64,000 nucleotides of DNA from Nostoc sp. UHCC 0302 (GTDB lineage: Bacteria > Cyanobacteriota > Cyanobacteriia > Cyanobacteriales > Nostocaceae), in contig NZ_CP151100.1 in the NCBI RefSeq assembly GCF_038096175.1, forward strand, positions 186,001 through 250,000. The letters run 5' to 3'. This document shows positions 8,495 through 17,397 of this stretch, piece after piece. The position numbers were made by a program, and so were the translations under genes. Under the pieces are notes generated by a model. The model was not told the DNA's origin. It was given only the letters and a program-made list of their open reading frames with translations, and ran no database searches. Position 1 is the first letter of the stretch. Each line of letters begins with the position of its first letter.

Positions 8495-9180
8495 GATTCT
8501 GATTCAAATAACTTTAAAGCTTCTGTTAGGATTTTGACGTAAGCACTTGCCGCCGCTTTAGGAGCTTCTCCCTTCATACGAAATACTGTACTACCTTGTC
8601 CTGGTGCGTCCTTAATACATTGACGATCAGGAAGGGTAGTATTAAGCAAAGGTATAATACCGCTTTGCAAAGCTTCTCTAGCTTCTCGTAACAAAATCGT
8701 GTTGTCTTTTACTGCGTTCAGATAAAGCGCTGCTATTGGCAGCCCTCTTCGAATCTCCTTTGCTTGACGCACAAATTGTACAATTTTGCCTGTACTTGCT
8801 AAATCGATCATGGAGTCCCTGCAAGGAATAAGTACTAAATTAGAACGGATCAAAATTGCTTTTGTCACCTCGCTTGCATTTCCTGGGCCATCAACAATTA
8901 CAACATCATAAGACTCTGCTAACTTTGGAAGTTCGTCAAATAAAACCTCTGGATCACCAATGACCTTGCAAGGCAAGTTCAGATCCTTCAACCAACTTGA
9001 TGAGCTTTCCTGCCCATCTGCATCAACTAAGATAGTGGAATGTCCCATCTGGGTAAACCAATCAACAGCATGAACTGCTCCTGTTGATTTACCTGCTCCA
9101 CCTTTCTGGTTAGCAAATGCCAAAATTTTAGGAAGCTTTTCAGATTTAGTCGTAGTCTTCGTAGGTTTGGATTTTGCCAT
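8491..9180 (-). CDS. parA: ParA-family ATPase 1, 229 aa
   Basis: Walker-type partition ATPase that moves the plasmid by dynamic binding to the nucleoid. The deviant Walker A motif is ILAFANQKGGAGKST, switch I is ILVDADGQESSS and Walker B is YDVVIVDGPGN. At about 230 residues without an N-terminal HTH it fits the short (type Ib/MinD-like) class, so autoregulation would have to come from another protein. I chose ATG 9180; an in-frame GTG at 9195 would add five residues. It is coupled to parB by an ATGA overlap. Confidence 0.9.
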   Translation of the reverse strand: MAKSKPTKTTTKSEKLPKILAFANQKGGAGKSTGAVHAVDWFTQMGHSTILVDADGQESSSSWLKDLNLPCKVIGDPEVLFDELPKLAESYDVVIVDGPGNASEVTKAILIRSNLVLIPCRDSMIDLASTGKIVQFVRQAKEIRRGLPIAALYLNAVKDNTILLREAREALQSGIIPLLNTTLPDRQCIKDAPGQGSTVFRMKGEAPKAAASAYVKILTEALKLFESES

Positions 9181-9346
9181 AGGAGCAATTCTCACTTTGC
9201 AACAATTGTATTAGTCTTCATAGAATTGTCATTTCTTAGATAATTTTCGGGTACTTAGTAGAGTACCTATTATTGAAATAAGTTAATTGACGAAAATACA
9301 TGGCTTGATGTTATCACTGATTCAAAAAAAAGGAATAAAAATAAAG

Positions 9347-9368
9347 TTAACCAAAACGTTTTGGTTAA
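9347..9368. promoter_or_regulatory. Candidate parS/operator palindrome upstream of parA1
   Basis: A perfect 22-bp palindrome with core AACCAAAACGTTTTGGTT. It lies between the divergent parA1 and zinc-ribbon genes, 38 bp before the latter's ATG, so it could be centromere, operator, or both. The core is identical to the one inside parB1. Confidence 0.72.
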
Positions 9369-9405
9369 ATAAAAAATAGAAGTAAAGGCTTTAACAGAAA
9401 TACTA

Positions 9406-9927
9406 ATGAAATCTACCCAGCGTCCATCTAAATCACAACAGCCAAAGTCTAGCAACCAAATTCCTGAATTTCACCCTACTCCGGCTGATGACAAGTTGCT
9501 GGGAGAACTCACAACCGAGCAGCAGCCCGGTCATGCCTCTGTTGATGAAAACCCCTCAGAGCCACTAAAAGTTGAGCCACAGGCGGCTGGTAAGCGCAAC
9601 AAGAAAAAAATAGATTCACCACCAGCAACCAAACCTTATATACCCTTTCAAGATCGCCCCGAAGAACCAGAATTACCGCCAGAACCTTGCCAGCACGTAC
9701 AGTTCCTGGATTGTAATTCGGAGGTGGGGCGTATTATCTTCGAGTGCTATCACTGCAAACAGGGGATAATTAGCGAGTACACCGGGCAACCTGTAATGGG
9801 CGAGTACAAAGGGCGGCCTTCAGTGATTCTGGCGAAAGTTAAATGTCCCAATTGTGAGCAAACAGCGATTAGGTTGCAAGCAAGGGAAGTAATTTCGACA
9901 ACAGCTATACCTTCACCTTGGAGATAG
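9406..9927 (+). CDS. Zinc-ribbon protein of partition module 1, 173 aa
   Basis: The N-terminal two thirds is Pro/Glu/Lys-rich and probably disordered. The C-terminal part has two CxxC knuckles, FECYHCKQG and VKCPNCEQ, about 40 residues apart, consistent with a zinc ribbon. It is divergent from parA1. A second copy (47256-47921) sits in the same place beside parA2 and is almost identical over the last 110 residues. This copy lacks about 48 residues near the N-terminus. No named family recognised; a DNA-binding or partition-accessory role is inferred from conserved position only. Confidence 0.75.
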   Translation: MKSTQRPSKSQQPKSSNQIPEFHPTPADDKLLGELTTEQQPGHASVDENPSEPLKVEPQAAGKRNKKKIDSPPATKPYIPFQDRPEEPELPPEPCQHVQFLDCNSEVGRIIFECYHCKQGIISEYTGQPVMGEYKGRPSVILAKVKCPNCEQTAIRLQAREVISTTAIPSPWR

Positions 9928-9964
9928 ATGATTGGAGCGATCACCTGAAATTAAAAAAAGGGTA

Positions 9965-10492
9965 ATGCAACAACAAACATTTTTGAAATTATCAGTAGTG
10001 ACTGTCTTGGCAGCACTGACATTAACCAGTTGTACCAATGTTACGACTCAGCAGTATGAAGCTACAGCAACGACGAGTTATAGTTGGCAAGTGAAATATG
10101 CTGACTCACTAACTAATGACCCATCGCCGCGCTTAGAAACCTTCGCTACTAAATCTTTATTAACTCGTAATGGCTTGAAACCGAATGGAGAAGTGATTGG
10201 CCCAGATGAGCGAGGATTATGGTGGCCAACTTTACCCCCACGACCGAGCATTGATGAAGTCGAACAGCGTAAAAAGCCCCAATCACAAGCAAGCAAACCA
10301 GAATTACTCAAAGCCGAAAAGTATCAGATCAGCTATCAAGTGGGCGACCAAAAAATAACGCTACCAACTAATTATGATGTTTATCGACAGGTAGTGAAAG
10401 CTTACCCAACACGACAGGCTTTGCAGTTGACTTTGGGAGTAGACGATAATTCGGTGGAAAAAGCTGAACCCATAGGCAGCATTGAGAAATAA
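9965..10492 (+). CDS. Putative lipoprotein, 175 aa
   Basis: Starts at ATG 9965 with a signal peptide and lipobox (LSVVTVLAALTLTSC), so it is probably lipid-anchored and exported. The mature part has GLWWPTLPPRPSIDEVE and KYQISYQVGDQKITLP and no recognised domain. It follows the zinc-ribbon gene by 37 bp. Module 2 has no equivalent at this place, only a short different gene. Confidence 0.65.
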   Translation: MQQQTFLKLSVVTVLAALTLTSCTNVTTQQYEATATTSYSWQVKYADSLTNDPSPRLETFATKSLLTRNGLKPNGEVIGPDERGLWWPTLPPRPSIDEVEQRKKPQSQASKPELLKAEKYQISYQVGDQKITLPTNYDVYRQVVKAYPTRQALQLTLGVDDNSVEKAEPIGSIEK

Positions 10493-10621
10493 ATATTATT
10501 CAATTCTAGATAGCTGCGATTTCGGCAGTCCAGTAGGGAGGAAATGAGAACCGCTACTAATTTATTAATCAAAGCAAAAAATTTTAGCTAATGCACAGTC
10601 TATTTATTTCGTAAATTCCTG

Positions 10622-10750
10622 ATGGGGTATATATGGGTGCTATATGTACCCTAAGCCTTATTTAGAAATTTGATGACAGTTTAGCACCTATATAGGGTAT
10701 ATGTGGCGGCTTCTTAGGGTATCTTCTTTGAGATAATAATTTGTACCCCA
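10622..10750. promoter_or_regulatory. Candidate parC/operator array upstream of parM1
   Basis: Contains GTACCC at 10646 and 10743 and GGGTAT at 10695 and 10717, with one extra GGGGTAT at 10624. The four main motifs have start-to-start spacings of 49, 22 and 26 bp, exactly as upstream of parM2. A TTGACA (about 10752-10757) follows the array, and a 9-bp inverted repeat (AGTAATCAA 10795-10803 / TTGATTACT 10819-10827) comes next. Such an array is typical of a ParR-bound centromere that also represses the operon. Confidence 0.6.
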
Positions 10751-10938
10751 CTTGACACCTAAGAGGTTTATGATAAGCTCTTGAAACATTAATCAGTAAT
10801 CAAGTTATTAATCGTCATTTGATTACTCCAAAAATTCTCTCGACTTAAATAACTCTGTTGACCTTACCGTGTTGAAAAAATAATTACGCGTTTGGTTATT
10901 GAATTACTCTCTTACTCTCTTATCTTGATTTGATCTCT

Positions 10939-11895
10939 ATGTCGAACATTCACACGTTGCAAAGAATATTTCCTGCTGGCTTCGATAATGGCTACGGGAG
11001 TCTAAAACTTTTAGTCGATGGCTTTGAAGTCGTTCGTGTCCCCAGCTATATTTCTACGGCAGACATGGAAGATGTCCCCGGACGAGTTATTTTTAACGGT
11101 AATGCTTACACTGTTGGAGAATCTGCTTTCCGTACAGGTCATCATTTTGACCGCAACACAGATAGTAATGAAAACAAAATCAATAATGCGCTGTTGACAT
11201 TATTAGGTGCATTAGCACATCTACCACACCGTAAGGCTTGGCATCTCAAGTTAGTCGTCAGCTTACATGATGTTGGTTTAGCAGAGGAGTTGCAACAAGT
11301 CCTAAACGGAGAATACCAACCAATCCTTGCTGGCAAAGAATCCGACGTGAAGATAGAAGTCCTTAAAGTTGTACCAGAGGGAATGGGTGCATTGTTCGGG
11401 CAGCAACTCCCGCCAAAATTAACCGTTTTGGATTTTGGCAATGGTACAACTCTCTATTCTCGTTATAGCAAAGGAAAGCGAGAAGTACATACCCCCTTCC
11501 CCGCAGGCGTAGAAGTTCTCATCGAAGATATTGCCCAAAAGATGAAACATTTAAATGGGGGAAAGATTGGGGACGCAGCCAAAATTCGATATTGTCTGGA
11601 AATGGGGCATACCAAGTACAGCCGTGACATCGATATTAGAGATGTTTACGGCGCTTGTCTGAAAGATTGGTACGACAAATATTTAAAAAAACCAGTAAGC
11701 ATGACACTTGATGCCAAGCACACGGGAGATGAGATTTGGGCGATTGGTGGAGGCTGCCTCTTACCTGGATTTAAGAAGCTACTAGAGAAGAATGGGTTCA
11801 AAATCCGTGACAACCCGGTGGAAGCTAATGCGAATGGACTCTTAGAAATGGCAAAAGCCATCCTGAGTAAAAATCCAGTTCCTGCTCTCAAGTAA
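10939..11895 (+). CDS. parM: ParM/StbA-like actin ATPase 1, 318 aa
   Basis: Actin-fold ATPase of the type II plasmid segregation class, expected to form filaments that push plasmids apart. Phosphate-1 loop is FPAGFDNGYGSLKLL, phosphate-2 is VLDFGNGTTLYSRY (about residue 165) and the adenosine motif is AIGGGCLLPGFKKLL near residue 280. ATG 10939 matches the start of the second copy. It is nearly identical to the gene at 48710-49666. A ParR-like gene follows after about 255 bp that include a short palindrome (CCCCGAAGGCAGCTTCGGG). Confidence 0.82.
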   Translation: MSNIHTLQRIFPAGFDNGYGSLKLLVDGFEVVRVPSYISTADMEDVPGRVIFNGNAYTVGESAFRTGHHFDRNTDSNENKINNALLTLLGALAHLPHRKAWHLKLVVSLHDVGLAEELQQVLNGEYQPILAGKESDVKIEVLKVVPEGMGALFGQQLPPKLTVLDFGNGTTLYSRYSKGKREVHTPFPAGVEVLIEDIAQKMKHLNGGKIGDAAKIRYCLEMGHTKYSRDIDIRDVYGACLKDWYDKYLKKPVSMTLDAKHTGDEIWAIGGGCLLPGFKKLLEKNGFKIRDNPVEANANGLLEMAKAILSKNPVPALK

Positions 11896-12151
11896 GTAAT
11901 ACAGAAGAATACGGAATTGGTGAATCACTGAATTGGGCAATCCACCACCCAATGTTCGCCTTACGCCCCGAAGGCAGCTTCGGGAGCCGATAAACTCCTG
12001 CTTAAACCTCCAGCGATCGCGCAGAGTAGACCACGCTTATCTACGAGCTTCCGTATGGTTTTCACCATTTATTCATCAGCTGCACAGAATTTATACCCAA
12101 TTCTCGCTTCTGACTCTTGACAACTAACGCCTTTATTCTATAAATCTGGCA

Positions 12152-12300
12152 ATGGCAGAAAAACTTGACTTACCCGCAGAAAAGGTTCGAATCAAAGATA
12201 GCTACCGCGAACGCATATTTGCAGAATCACAGCAGCTAGGTAAAAGTTACCTGGAGACGCTTTACTTTATCATTGATTGCTATTTTGCGTTCAAAAGAGG
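12152..12300 (+). pseudogene. ParR-like protein 1, truncated by IS
   Basis: The first 50 codons are nearly identical in DNA to the intact gene at 49843-50148. They read KVRIKDSYRERIFAESQQLG, then KSYLETLYFIIDCYFAFKRG, a ribbon-helix-helix-like pattern. At 12301 the sequence enters an IS5-family inverted repeat and the acidic C-terminal tail is lost. Since ParR uses its C-terminus to contact ParM, this copy is probably inactive unless module 2 supplies the protein. Confidence 0.75.
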
Positions 12301-13216
12301 TGAACCTATCCCACTAATAAAATTCTATTAATCCAAATGTGAACTGTGGCTAGAGAAAGAAAAGCATTAAAACAGGCGGAAATTCGTTCCCATCGAACAA
12401 CAAGCCTGCGATATTTTCGTTGAAACCACGCAAAACAGCGTTCCTGCTGAAAACGTGGAACTGAGATTTTAATTGGTCTACCCCGATTTTTCTTTTTCTT
12501 CCAAACCCGCTTAGGCCATTGTGGTCTGATACCACGTTTACGTAAAGCAGCACGTTTTTCCTTTGAGTCATAGCCCTTATCAGCAGCAAGTACTTTCAGG
12601 CGTTTACGCGGTCTACCGGGTCTATTAGTTTTGACTTTGACACTATCAAGCAGTGGAATCACTTGATCTCGTTCGCTACCATTGGCTGGTGTTGTGCAGT
12701 TAGCTAAAGGCATTCCATTCCCGTCAGTCAGAGTATGTATTAAAACTCCTTTACCTTTATGACCATATTTAACACCTTCACCGCCACCTTTTCCAGGGGG
12801 AAAAAGACCCGTCCACCGCGCCATAACCCCAATTAATTAAACCTCTCTCTTCTGCAATTCCTAATGTACGCGCTTGTAAATTTTCTAACGTTCCATCAGC
12901 TTCCCAACGCTGTAGCCATCTGTGCGCTGCACTTTTTGATGCCCAAATCTCTCCCTTTGGAACATCACACCACCGACATCCTGTTATCAATACATACAGT
13001 AAGGTGTTAAGTACATGGCGAAATGGTGCATGAGGCATTCCGCGTTAGCGAAGCTTACCGAAGGTATCGCGCTTTTCTGGTTCTTTAGGGAATATATCTT
13101 CAAACAGCCTCCATTCTAAGTCCGTTAACCCTTCAAACCGCCCAGCCATAATGTGATACACCCTTCCGTTTTTAGAAGCAGATTATCACATTTTTGACAT
13201 TAGTGGGATAGGTTCA
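12301..13216 (-). mobile_element. IS5-family element (916 bp)
   Basis: Bounded by an 18-bp perfect inverted repeat, TGAACCTATCCCACTAAT at 12301-12318 and its complement at 13199-13216. The left flank is the truncated ParR-like gene and the right flank a truncated oxidoreductase gene; neither continues on the other side, and no target duplication is evident. This suggests an IS-associated deletion or recombination between two copies. Confidence 0.8.
12306..13149 (-). pseudogene. IS5-family transposase, disrupted
   Basis: The frame starts at ATG 13149 (MAGRFEGLTDLEWRLFEDIF) and is broken twice. A dispersed repeat at about 13041-13071 brings in a TAA (13045-13047). Further on, a T5C5 run near 12800 shifts the frame by +1, and the reading then continues GKGGGEGVKYGHKGKGVLIH to the stop at 12306. 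DDE residues are visible in GYGAVDGSFSP, VLAADKGYDSKEKR and VVRWERISACFNAF. The T5C5 slip could be a programmed frameshift, but the repeat insertion makes this copy defective. Confidence 0.8.
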
Positions 13217-14168
13217 TGGCATCAGCCCGCCCGTTTGTAATTGCTTCATCACCTCGTTGTCGATCAAAACCACCCACAGCCAGCAGTGTTCCTTGGTAAA
13301 TGGGACGTAGCAGATCAATGGAATTAAAGTTCGGTGTAGCTCCTCTGGCGTAACCTCGGTCATACCCGACGTGCAAGTATGCCAAACCCAGTGGACTAAG
13401 TGCTTTTGCTACATAAGTGTAAGTTTCGGCAGGATCGTCATCGAATGTGTCGTTGACTGTGAAGCCAGGGGCAATCTTGACCCCAATCCGCTCCGCTCCC
13501 CGGACGCTACACAGAGCATTGACTACTACTTCTAGCGTGAAGCGAGTTCGATTCTCCAATGTGCCTCCATAGGCATCCGTGCGTTGGTTCGAGCCGCTGA
13601 CTTGGAACTGATTGGGTAGGTATCCAGTTGCTGCATGAAGTTCCACCCCATCGAAACCTGCTTCAATAGAGAGTAACGCTGCGAAGCGATACTCCTCTAC
13701 TATTTCGGGTATTTCGTCCAACTCTAACGGACGTGGTGTCTCGAAAGGGACTTTACCGTCCCAAACGTGAACTTCTTCAGACGTCAACGGGATAGCCGAA
13801 GGTGCAATCGGTCGCGCATGGTTAGGTAATAGCAAGGAGTGCGATACCCGTCCAGCGTGCATCAGTTGCACAAATATCCGACCTCCAGCAGCATGAACTG
13901 CATCTGTCACTTTTCGCCAGCCTTCAACCTGCTCCTCGTTGTGCAGCCCAGGGCAGGTTGTGTAACCCCGCCCCATCGGACTCGGATGCGTTCCTTCTGT
14001 AATGATCAGTCCTGCCGAAGCTCGCTGAGTGTAGTATTCGACCATTATAGAGGTAGGTACACAGTCAGTAGTAGCCCGCAGACGCGACATCGGAGACATG
14101 ATGATGCGGTTAGGAAGGTCAAGCGAACCTAGTCTAACTGGCGTGAACAGTCCTGATTTTTCTGACAT
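13200..14168 (-). pseudogene. Old Yellow Enzyme family oxidoreductase, 3'-truncated
   Basis: FMN-dependent NADH:flavin oxidoreductase/alkene reductase (NemA type), which reduces activated alkenes or nitro esters. Visible motifs: LFTPVRLGSLDLPNRI, MSPMSRLRA, GLIITEGTHPSPMGRGY, FVQLMHAGRVSH, FDGVELHAATGYLPNQF, GSNQRTDAYGG. The usual catalytic HxxN is HAAT here, since the common HAANGYL is HAATGYL. The family's final NGxADxVAFGRPFIANPDL box is lost: the frame reads NGRADAM and then runs into the IS end (NLSH, stop 13200). I chose ATG 14168 (MSEKSGLF); an upstream extension to 14228 looks spurious. Confidence 0.8.
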
Positions 14169-14228
14169 TGGCATTTTTCCTCTTCTAGAACCAGGGCGAT
14201 CGCGGCCACCGCAAATCGACAACCTCAA

Positions 14229-14894
14229 AACATTGCCCTACAGATGACTTCAAAATAACTTAATCCGCAAAGCTGACATACAGCTCTTATTAATTGCCCC
14301 CATAGATCACCTTGCCACATGACTACTCAATTATATGGAAACATGAAAACTTTGCAGGCGTTGCTGTTTTGCTGTCGCTTAACAGACACCAACAGTAGTA
14401 CAAGGCAATACCCTTTAAGTAGATTTCTGCATCTGATCAAGCGCTGTGCCATTACACTGCTTTGTTGCCCCATGCAAGCCGCAATGTTTTTCAGCAGCAA
14501 TGTTCAAGCTATGTCCGGCGATATCCATTGCAACCAGTTTCAAGGGAGCAGCGTACAGGGCATAAATGATTAAACGCATATAAATCGAGAGCATGGAGAC
14601 ACCGCTAGGCGATGGCGTACCCGCCCACCATAGGTGATCGCAGTTTCAAACTCCCATAGCGTAACAGCTTAATCTGCCAGCTTTAATATGACCTTGCAGG
14701 CGTTGCACTTACTCTTGTTCAATTTCTTCAACACCTTGCACAGTTTTGAGAGCCTCGCTCCCAAACGCTCTTCATGACGAGCGTTGATGTGTAGCGCTTA
14801 TCTGATGCGATAGATTTAGACTGAGCGAATCACACCATTTATCTCGACAAGACTCCAACTATACAAAGATTGAACTTTTTTAGGAGAAATATCA
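14229..14894. other. Gene-poor interval
   Basis: I see no convincing gene in these 666 bases. Short frames exist but lack coding character or family resemblance. A GATGGCGTACCCGCCCACC-type dispersed repeat lies near 14611. The end carries the ribosome site TAGGAGAAAT for the next gene. Confidence 0.5.
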
Positions 14895-15401
14895 ATGACC
14901 ATTTCAATGTATCAAGCTTCAATACCAGTGTTTATTCACACACTTAATAATCTTGTAAGTATTCTTGAAAAAGGTAATACATACGCACAAACAAAAAAAA
15001 TAGATCAGTATGTATTGCCCAATAGTCGTCTATTCCCTGATATGTTTCCATTGTCAAAACAAGTACAAATTGCTTCTGACATAGCCAAGAGAGGTGCTGC
15101 ACAATTAGCAGGGGTAGAAGCACCCAAGTTTGAGGACAAGGAAACTACATTACCCGAACTTATTGACCGCGTTCAGAAAACTATCTCTTATTTACACACA
15201 TTTAAACCTGAACAAATAGATGGTTCGGAAGATAAAACAATTACCATTACGCAGGGTGATAAGAGTCTATCTTTTGAAGGAATGCCATTTCTTCTATATT
15301 TTGTTTTGCCAAACGTTTATTTCCATGTCACTACAACCTATGATATTCTCAGACACTCCGGCGTAGAGCTTGGCAAAAAAGACTTCCTAGGCAAGCGTTA
15401 A
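14895..15401 (+). CDS. DUF1993 family protein, 168 aa
   Basis: Starts MTISMYQASIPVFIHTLNNL and has FPLSKQVQIASDIAKRGAAQ and YFHVTTTYDILRHSGVELGK. These are the hallmarks of DUF1993, a DinB-like four-helix family of unknown function; the length is typical. TAGGAGA lies eight bases before the ATG. It is transcribed alone from a 660-base gene-poor stretch. Confidence 0.85.
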   Translation: MTISMYQASIPVFIHTLNNLVSILEKGNTYAQTKKIDQYVLPNSRLFPDMFPLSKQVQIASDIAKRGAAQLAGVEAPKFEDKETTLPELIDRVQKTISYLHTFKPEQIDGSEDKTITITQGDKSLSFEGMPFLLYFVLPNVYFHVTTTYDILRHSGVELGKKDFLGKR

Positions 15402-15461
15402 CGCTCGGTAATATAAGAGTAAACTGATTTTCATTCTCCGTATCGGGTGAGCGTATAGCGG

Positions 15462-15827
15462 CTAAGTTGTTGTTGCATCGCCCGATAATTCTACGCCAAA
15501 TCGAATTTCCTGTTCAAAGTCTTCCAGGCTTTTCTGACGTTTTTTTGTAGGCGCAGACCCTGCCCAGTTCACTATCCCCGATTTCTGCCACATTAATGCA
15601 CGTTGATGCAGCTTAAACTGTTCTATACTGGCATTCGTCACCAGATGAATGTTGCCCGATAAGCTAAAAGTGTAATCAGTATTCTCTAGAAAACCCAGAG
15701 GCTGAAGAAATGCTATAACCTGTATAATTTCTTGACTTCTAGACCTTAAAATTATCTCTCTTCTCTTACTCTTTAGGTTACTTGACTTTACAGATAGACT
15801 CTTGTTTTTATCTTTTGACTGACTCAT
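15462..15827 (-). CDS. Hypothetical plasmid protein, 121 aa
   Basis: Not recognised. It has a Ser/Lys-rich N-terminus (MSQSKDKNKSLSVKSSNLKS) followed by a compact region with IIQVIAFLQPLGFLENTDYT and LHQRALMWQKSGIVNW. I used ATG 15827; a TTG six bases upstream would add two residues. The leader (GAGAATTGCCCATG) resembles the leader of parA1, a weak hint of common regulation. Confidence 0.55.
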   Translation of the reverse strand: MSQSKDKNKSLSVKSSNLKSKRREIILRSRSQEIIQVIAFLQPLGFLENTDYTFSLSGNIHLVTNASIEQFKLHQRALMWQKSGIVNWAGSAPTKKRQKSLEDFEQEIRFGVELSGDATTT

Positions 15828-15920
15828 GGGCAATTCTCATAAAGACATTTTTATTCACTACTCACACATCACAGAGTAAGGCACAAAGGTGAACCCGCAA
15901 GCTTTTACTTTCATTATCTT

Positions 15921-15943
15921 TTTGCCGACCACTGGTCGGCAAA
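15921..15943. promoter_or_regulatory. 23-bp palindrome, possible operator
   Basis: TTTGCCGACCA and TGGTCGGCAAA (11-bp perfect arms) are separated by a single C. It lies about 95 bp upstream of the 15827 gene. The symmetry and short centre fit a dimeric-repressor site better than a terminator. Confidence 0.45.
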
Positions 15944-16021
15944 TATTTGTCAATATGGGAGTAGACAACTTCATAGCTATAGTTAAACCTATATTTACAA
16001 CAGGCTAGACTTACACGTTCC

Positions 16022-16149
16022 CAGGGCGAACGCACGGTATTTCTGAAACCTTTGCTGGGCATGGATCTTGATGAAAAAATAGGCTAAATTAAAAAACGCC
16101 GAAACCCTTGCTATTAAAGGATTCTTATACTTTAGATGCGTTTGCCCTG
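16022..16149. mobile_element. Short MITE-like element (128 bp)
   Basis: The ends are CAGGGCGAACGCAC (16022) and the complement of GATGCGTTTGCCCTG (ending 16149), 12 of 14 matching. The same type of end bounds the 196-bp element at 20311-20506. No clear target duplication. The right end supplies the last codons of the HTH gene at 16125. Confidence 0.5.
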
Positions 16150-16427
16150 TCATTGTTTTTTACAGGTAGAATTTTTGTCAGCAGATTTTTGATGCTGTTT
16201 TCTGGTGGGATTTTTGGTAACAATTGGATAAGACTATCGCTTGCTAAACACTGGTATACGGGGTCTAGTTCTCCTTTTTTCAATTTATCTAATGTGGTTT
16301 GCTGTGCTTGATTTTGAATTGCTGCATTGACTTCTGACACTTTCATACCCAGTTTTCGGGCTATTTGTTTGGGTGTTAAATTCAATGCCCGTAAATCCAT
16401 TATTTCTTGTTGTTGTGTTCCTGTCAT
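16125..16427 (-). CDS. Small HTH protein, 100 aa
   Basis: Residues 1-45 read QQQEIMDLRALNLTPKQIAR, then KLGMKVSEVNAAIQNQ, a plausible helix-turn-helix of the sigma-region-4/resolvase type. The C-terminal end (NNDRANASKV) is encoded by the end of a MITE-like element, so the original C-terminus may have been replaced. Target unknown. Confidence 0.55.
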   Translation of the reverse strand: MTGTQQQEIMDLRALNLTPKQIARKLGMKVSEVNAAIQNQAQQTTLDKLKKGELDPVYQCLASDSLIQLLPKIPPENSIKNLLTKILPVKNNDRANASKV

Positions 16428-16535
16428 AAATTACTACTTTCTACAAACAACTGGGCAAAAATATATTAAACCAAAACAAGATTTTATTAATTTAATACCA
16501 CAACCAATCACAGAAAGCATTGCTTCTTTGTTGCA

Positions 16536-17061
16536 TTAATCTCTAATTTCCAACTCCAGAACCTTCAACAACTTATCTTCCACATCAGTAAGATAAGGAC
16601 GGTTCAGCTTGCCCAATAACTGCAACAGACTTTTGACTGTCTCCTCCAGTGAATCGGAATACACTCGACTGATGCGATCACTGATTAACTGCATCTGCTG
16701 ACATTCCGCAGGCAGGTAATTGTAGGACTTCAGGTATTGCAGCCCAACCGTGTACTCGCCATCCCAGGTTGCCACAGTGCAGCTAAATTCACCCACGTAG
16801 TTGACTATCCCCCAACACCCGCCCTTACCCCTGAGTTCGGGATTATCCTTTGCAAGAATTTGGCAAACTTCGCCTAATTGGTAGGTATTGGGTACTTGGG
16901 TACGTTCCATAATCTTTCGCACCACATCTTTGACAATTCTAGCTGGTGGCACTTTACCCCCTGCCTGCTCTACTGCTTTTACCCACACTTCTTGCTGTTG
17001 CTGGGATTCAAGCTTTGTCATTGGTCGGACTTGTCCCTCTGCTGTCGGCAAAATGTGATCA
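16536..17061 (-). pseudogene. Plasmid protein split by a MITE, C-terminal part
   Basis: Second part of the gene begun at 17771. It opens with HILPTAEGQVRPMTKL, then EVWVKAVEQAGGKVPPARIV, and ends LLKVLELEIRD. Removing the inserted element and one copy of its TGATCA duplication restores a continuous frame of 299 residues. This domain of cyanobacterial plasmid proteins carries a central CWGIVNYVGEFSCTVATWDG segment that I cannot assign. Confidence 0.7.
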
Positions 17062-17397
17062 ATTTGTTATATACACCACAGCGCCCACAACGTATAATGG
17101 ATAAGCACTTGACGTTATGGATGGTTTACACAACGTTGAAATCCTGTTGCTGATTATTCTTTAAAATTACTAAATAATAATCAGAGCATATAACTCTACT
17201 AGCTACTTTCCTGCCCCTGCTTCCTCTCTCGAAAATATGCTTCCGCCAGCTTGTTATTCTTTTCTGAGGCAGAAATATCTTATACGTTGTTAGATACCTA
17301 TGTAAATTATTTACACAACATTGCGAAAAGGTTTGTGAGAAGAACGTTGTTGTTGTTGTTTTATATATTTATTTAGGTGTATATAACAAATTGATCA
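17056..17397. mobile_element. MITE-like element (330 bp) with TGATCA duplication
   Basis: The core 17062-17391 has perfect 16-bp inverted ends, ATTTGTTATATACACC on the left and GGTGTATATAACAAAT on the right. TGATCA flanks both sides (17056-17061, 17392-17397). There is no ORF inside. Several ACAACGT/ACGTTGT words are scattered within. The element interrupts a gene that becomes continuous when it is removed. Confidence 0.8.

Noticed and set aside
13540-13570. Possible tRNA T-arm-like word (GAGTTCGATTCTCC)
   Set aside because: It is inside the oxidoreductase gene and no other tRNA parts are present.
14319-14573. 84-codon plus-strand frame in the gene-poor interval
   Set aside because: Cys/Ser-rich reading without coding character, ribosome site or recognisable domain.
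15862-16062. Short minus-strand frame, 66 codons
   Set aside because: It runs through the 23-bp palindrome and into a MITE end, and shows no family resemblance or ribosome site.
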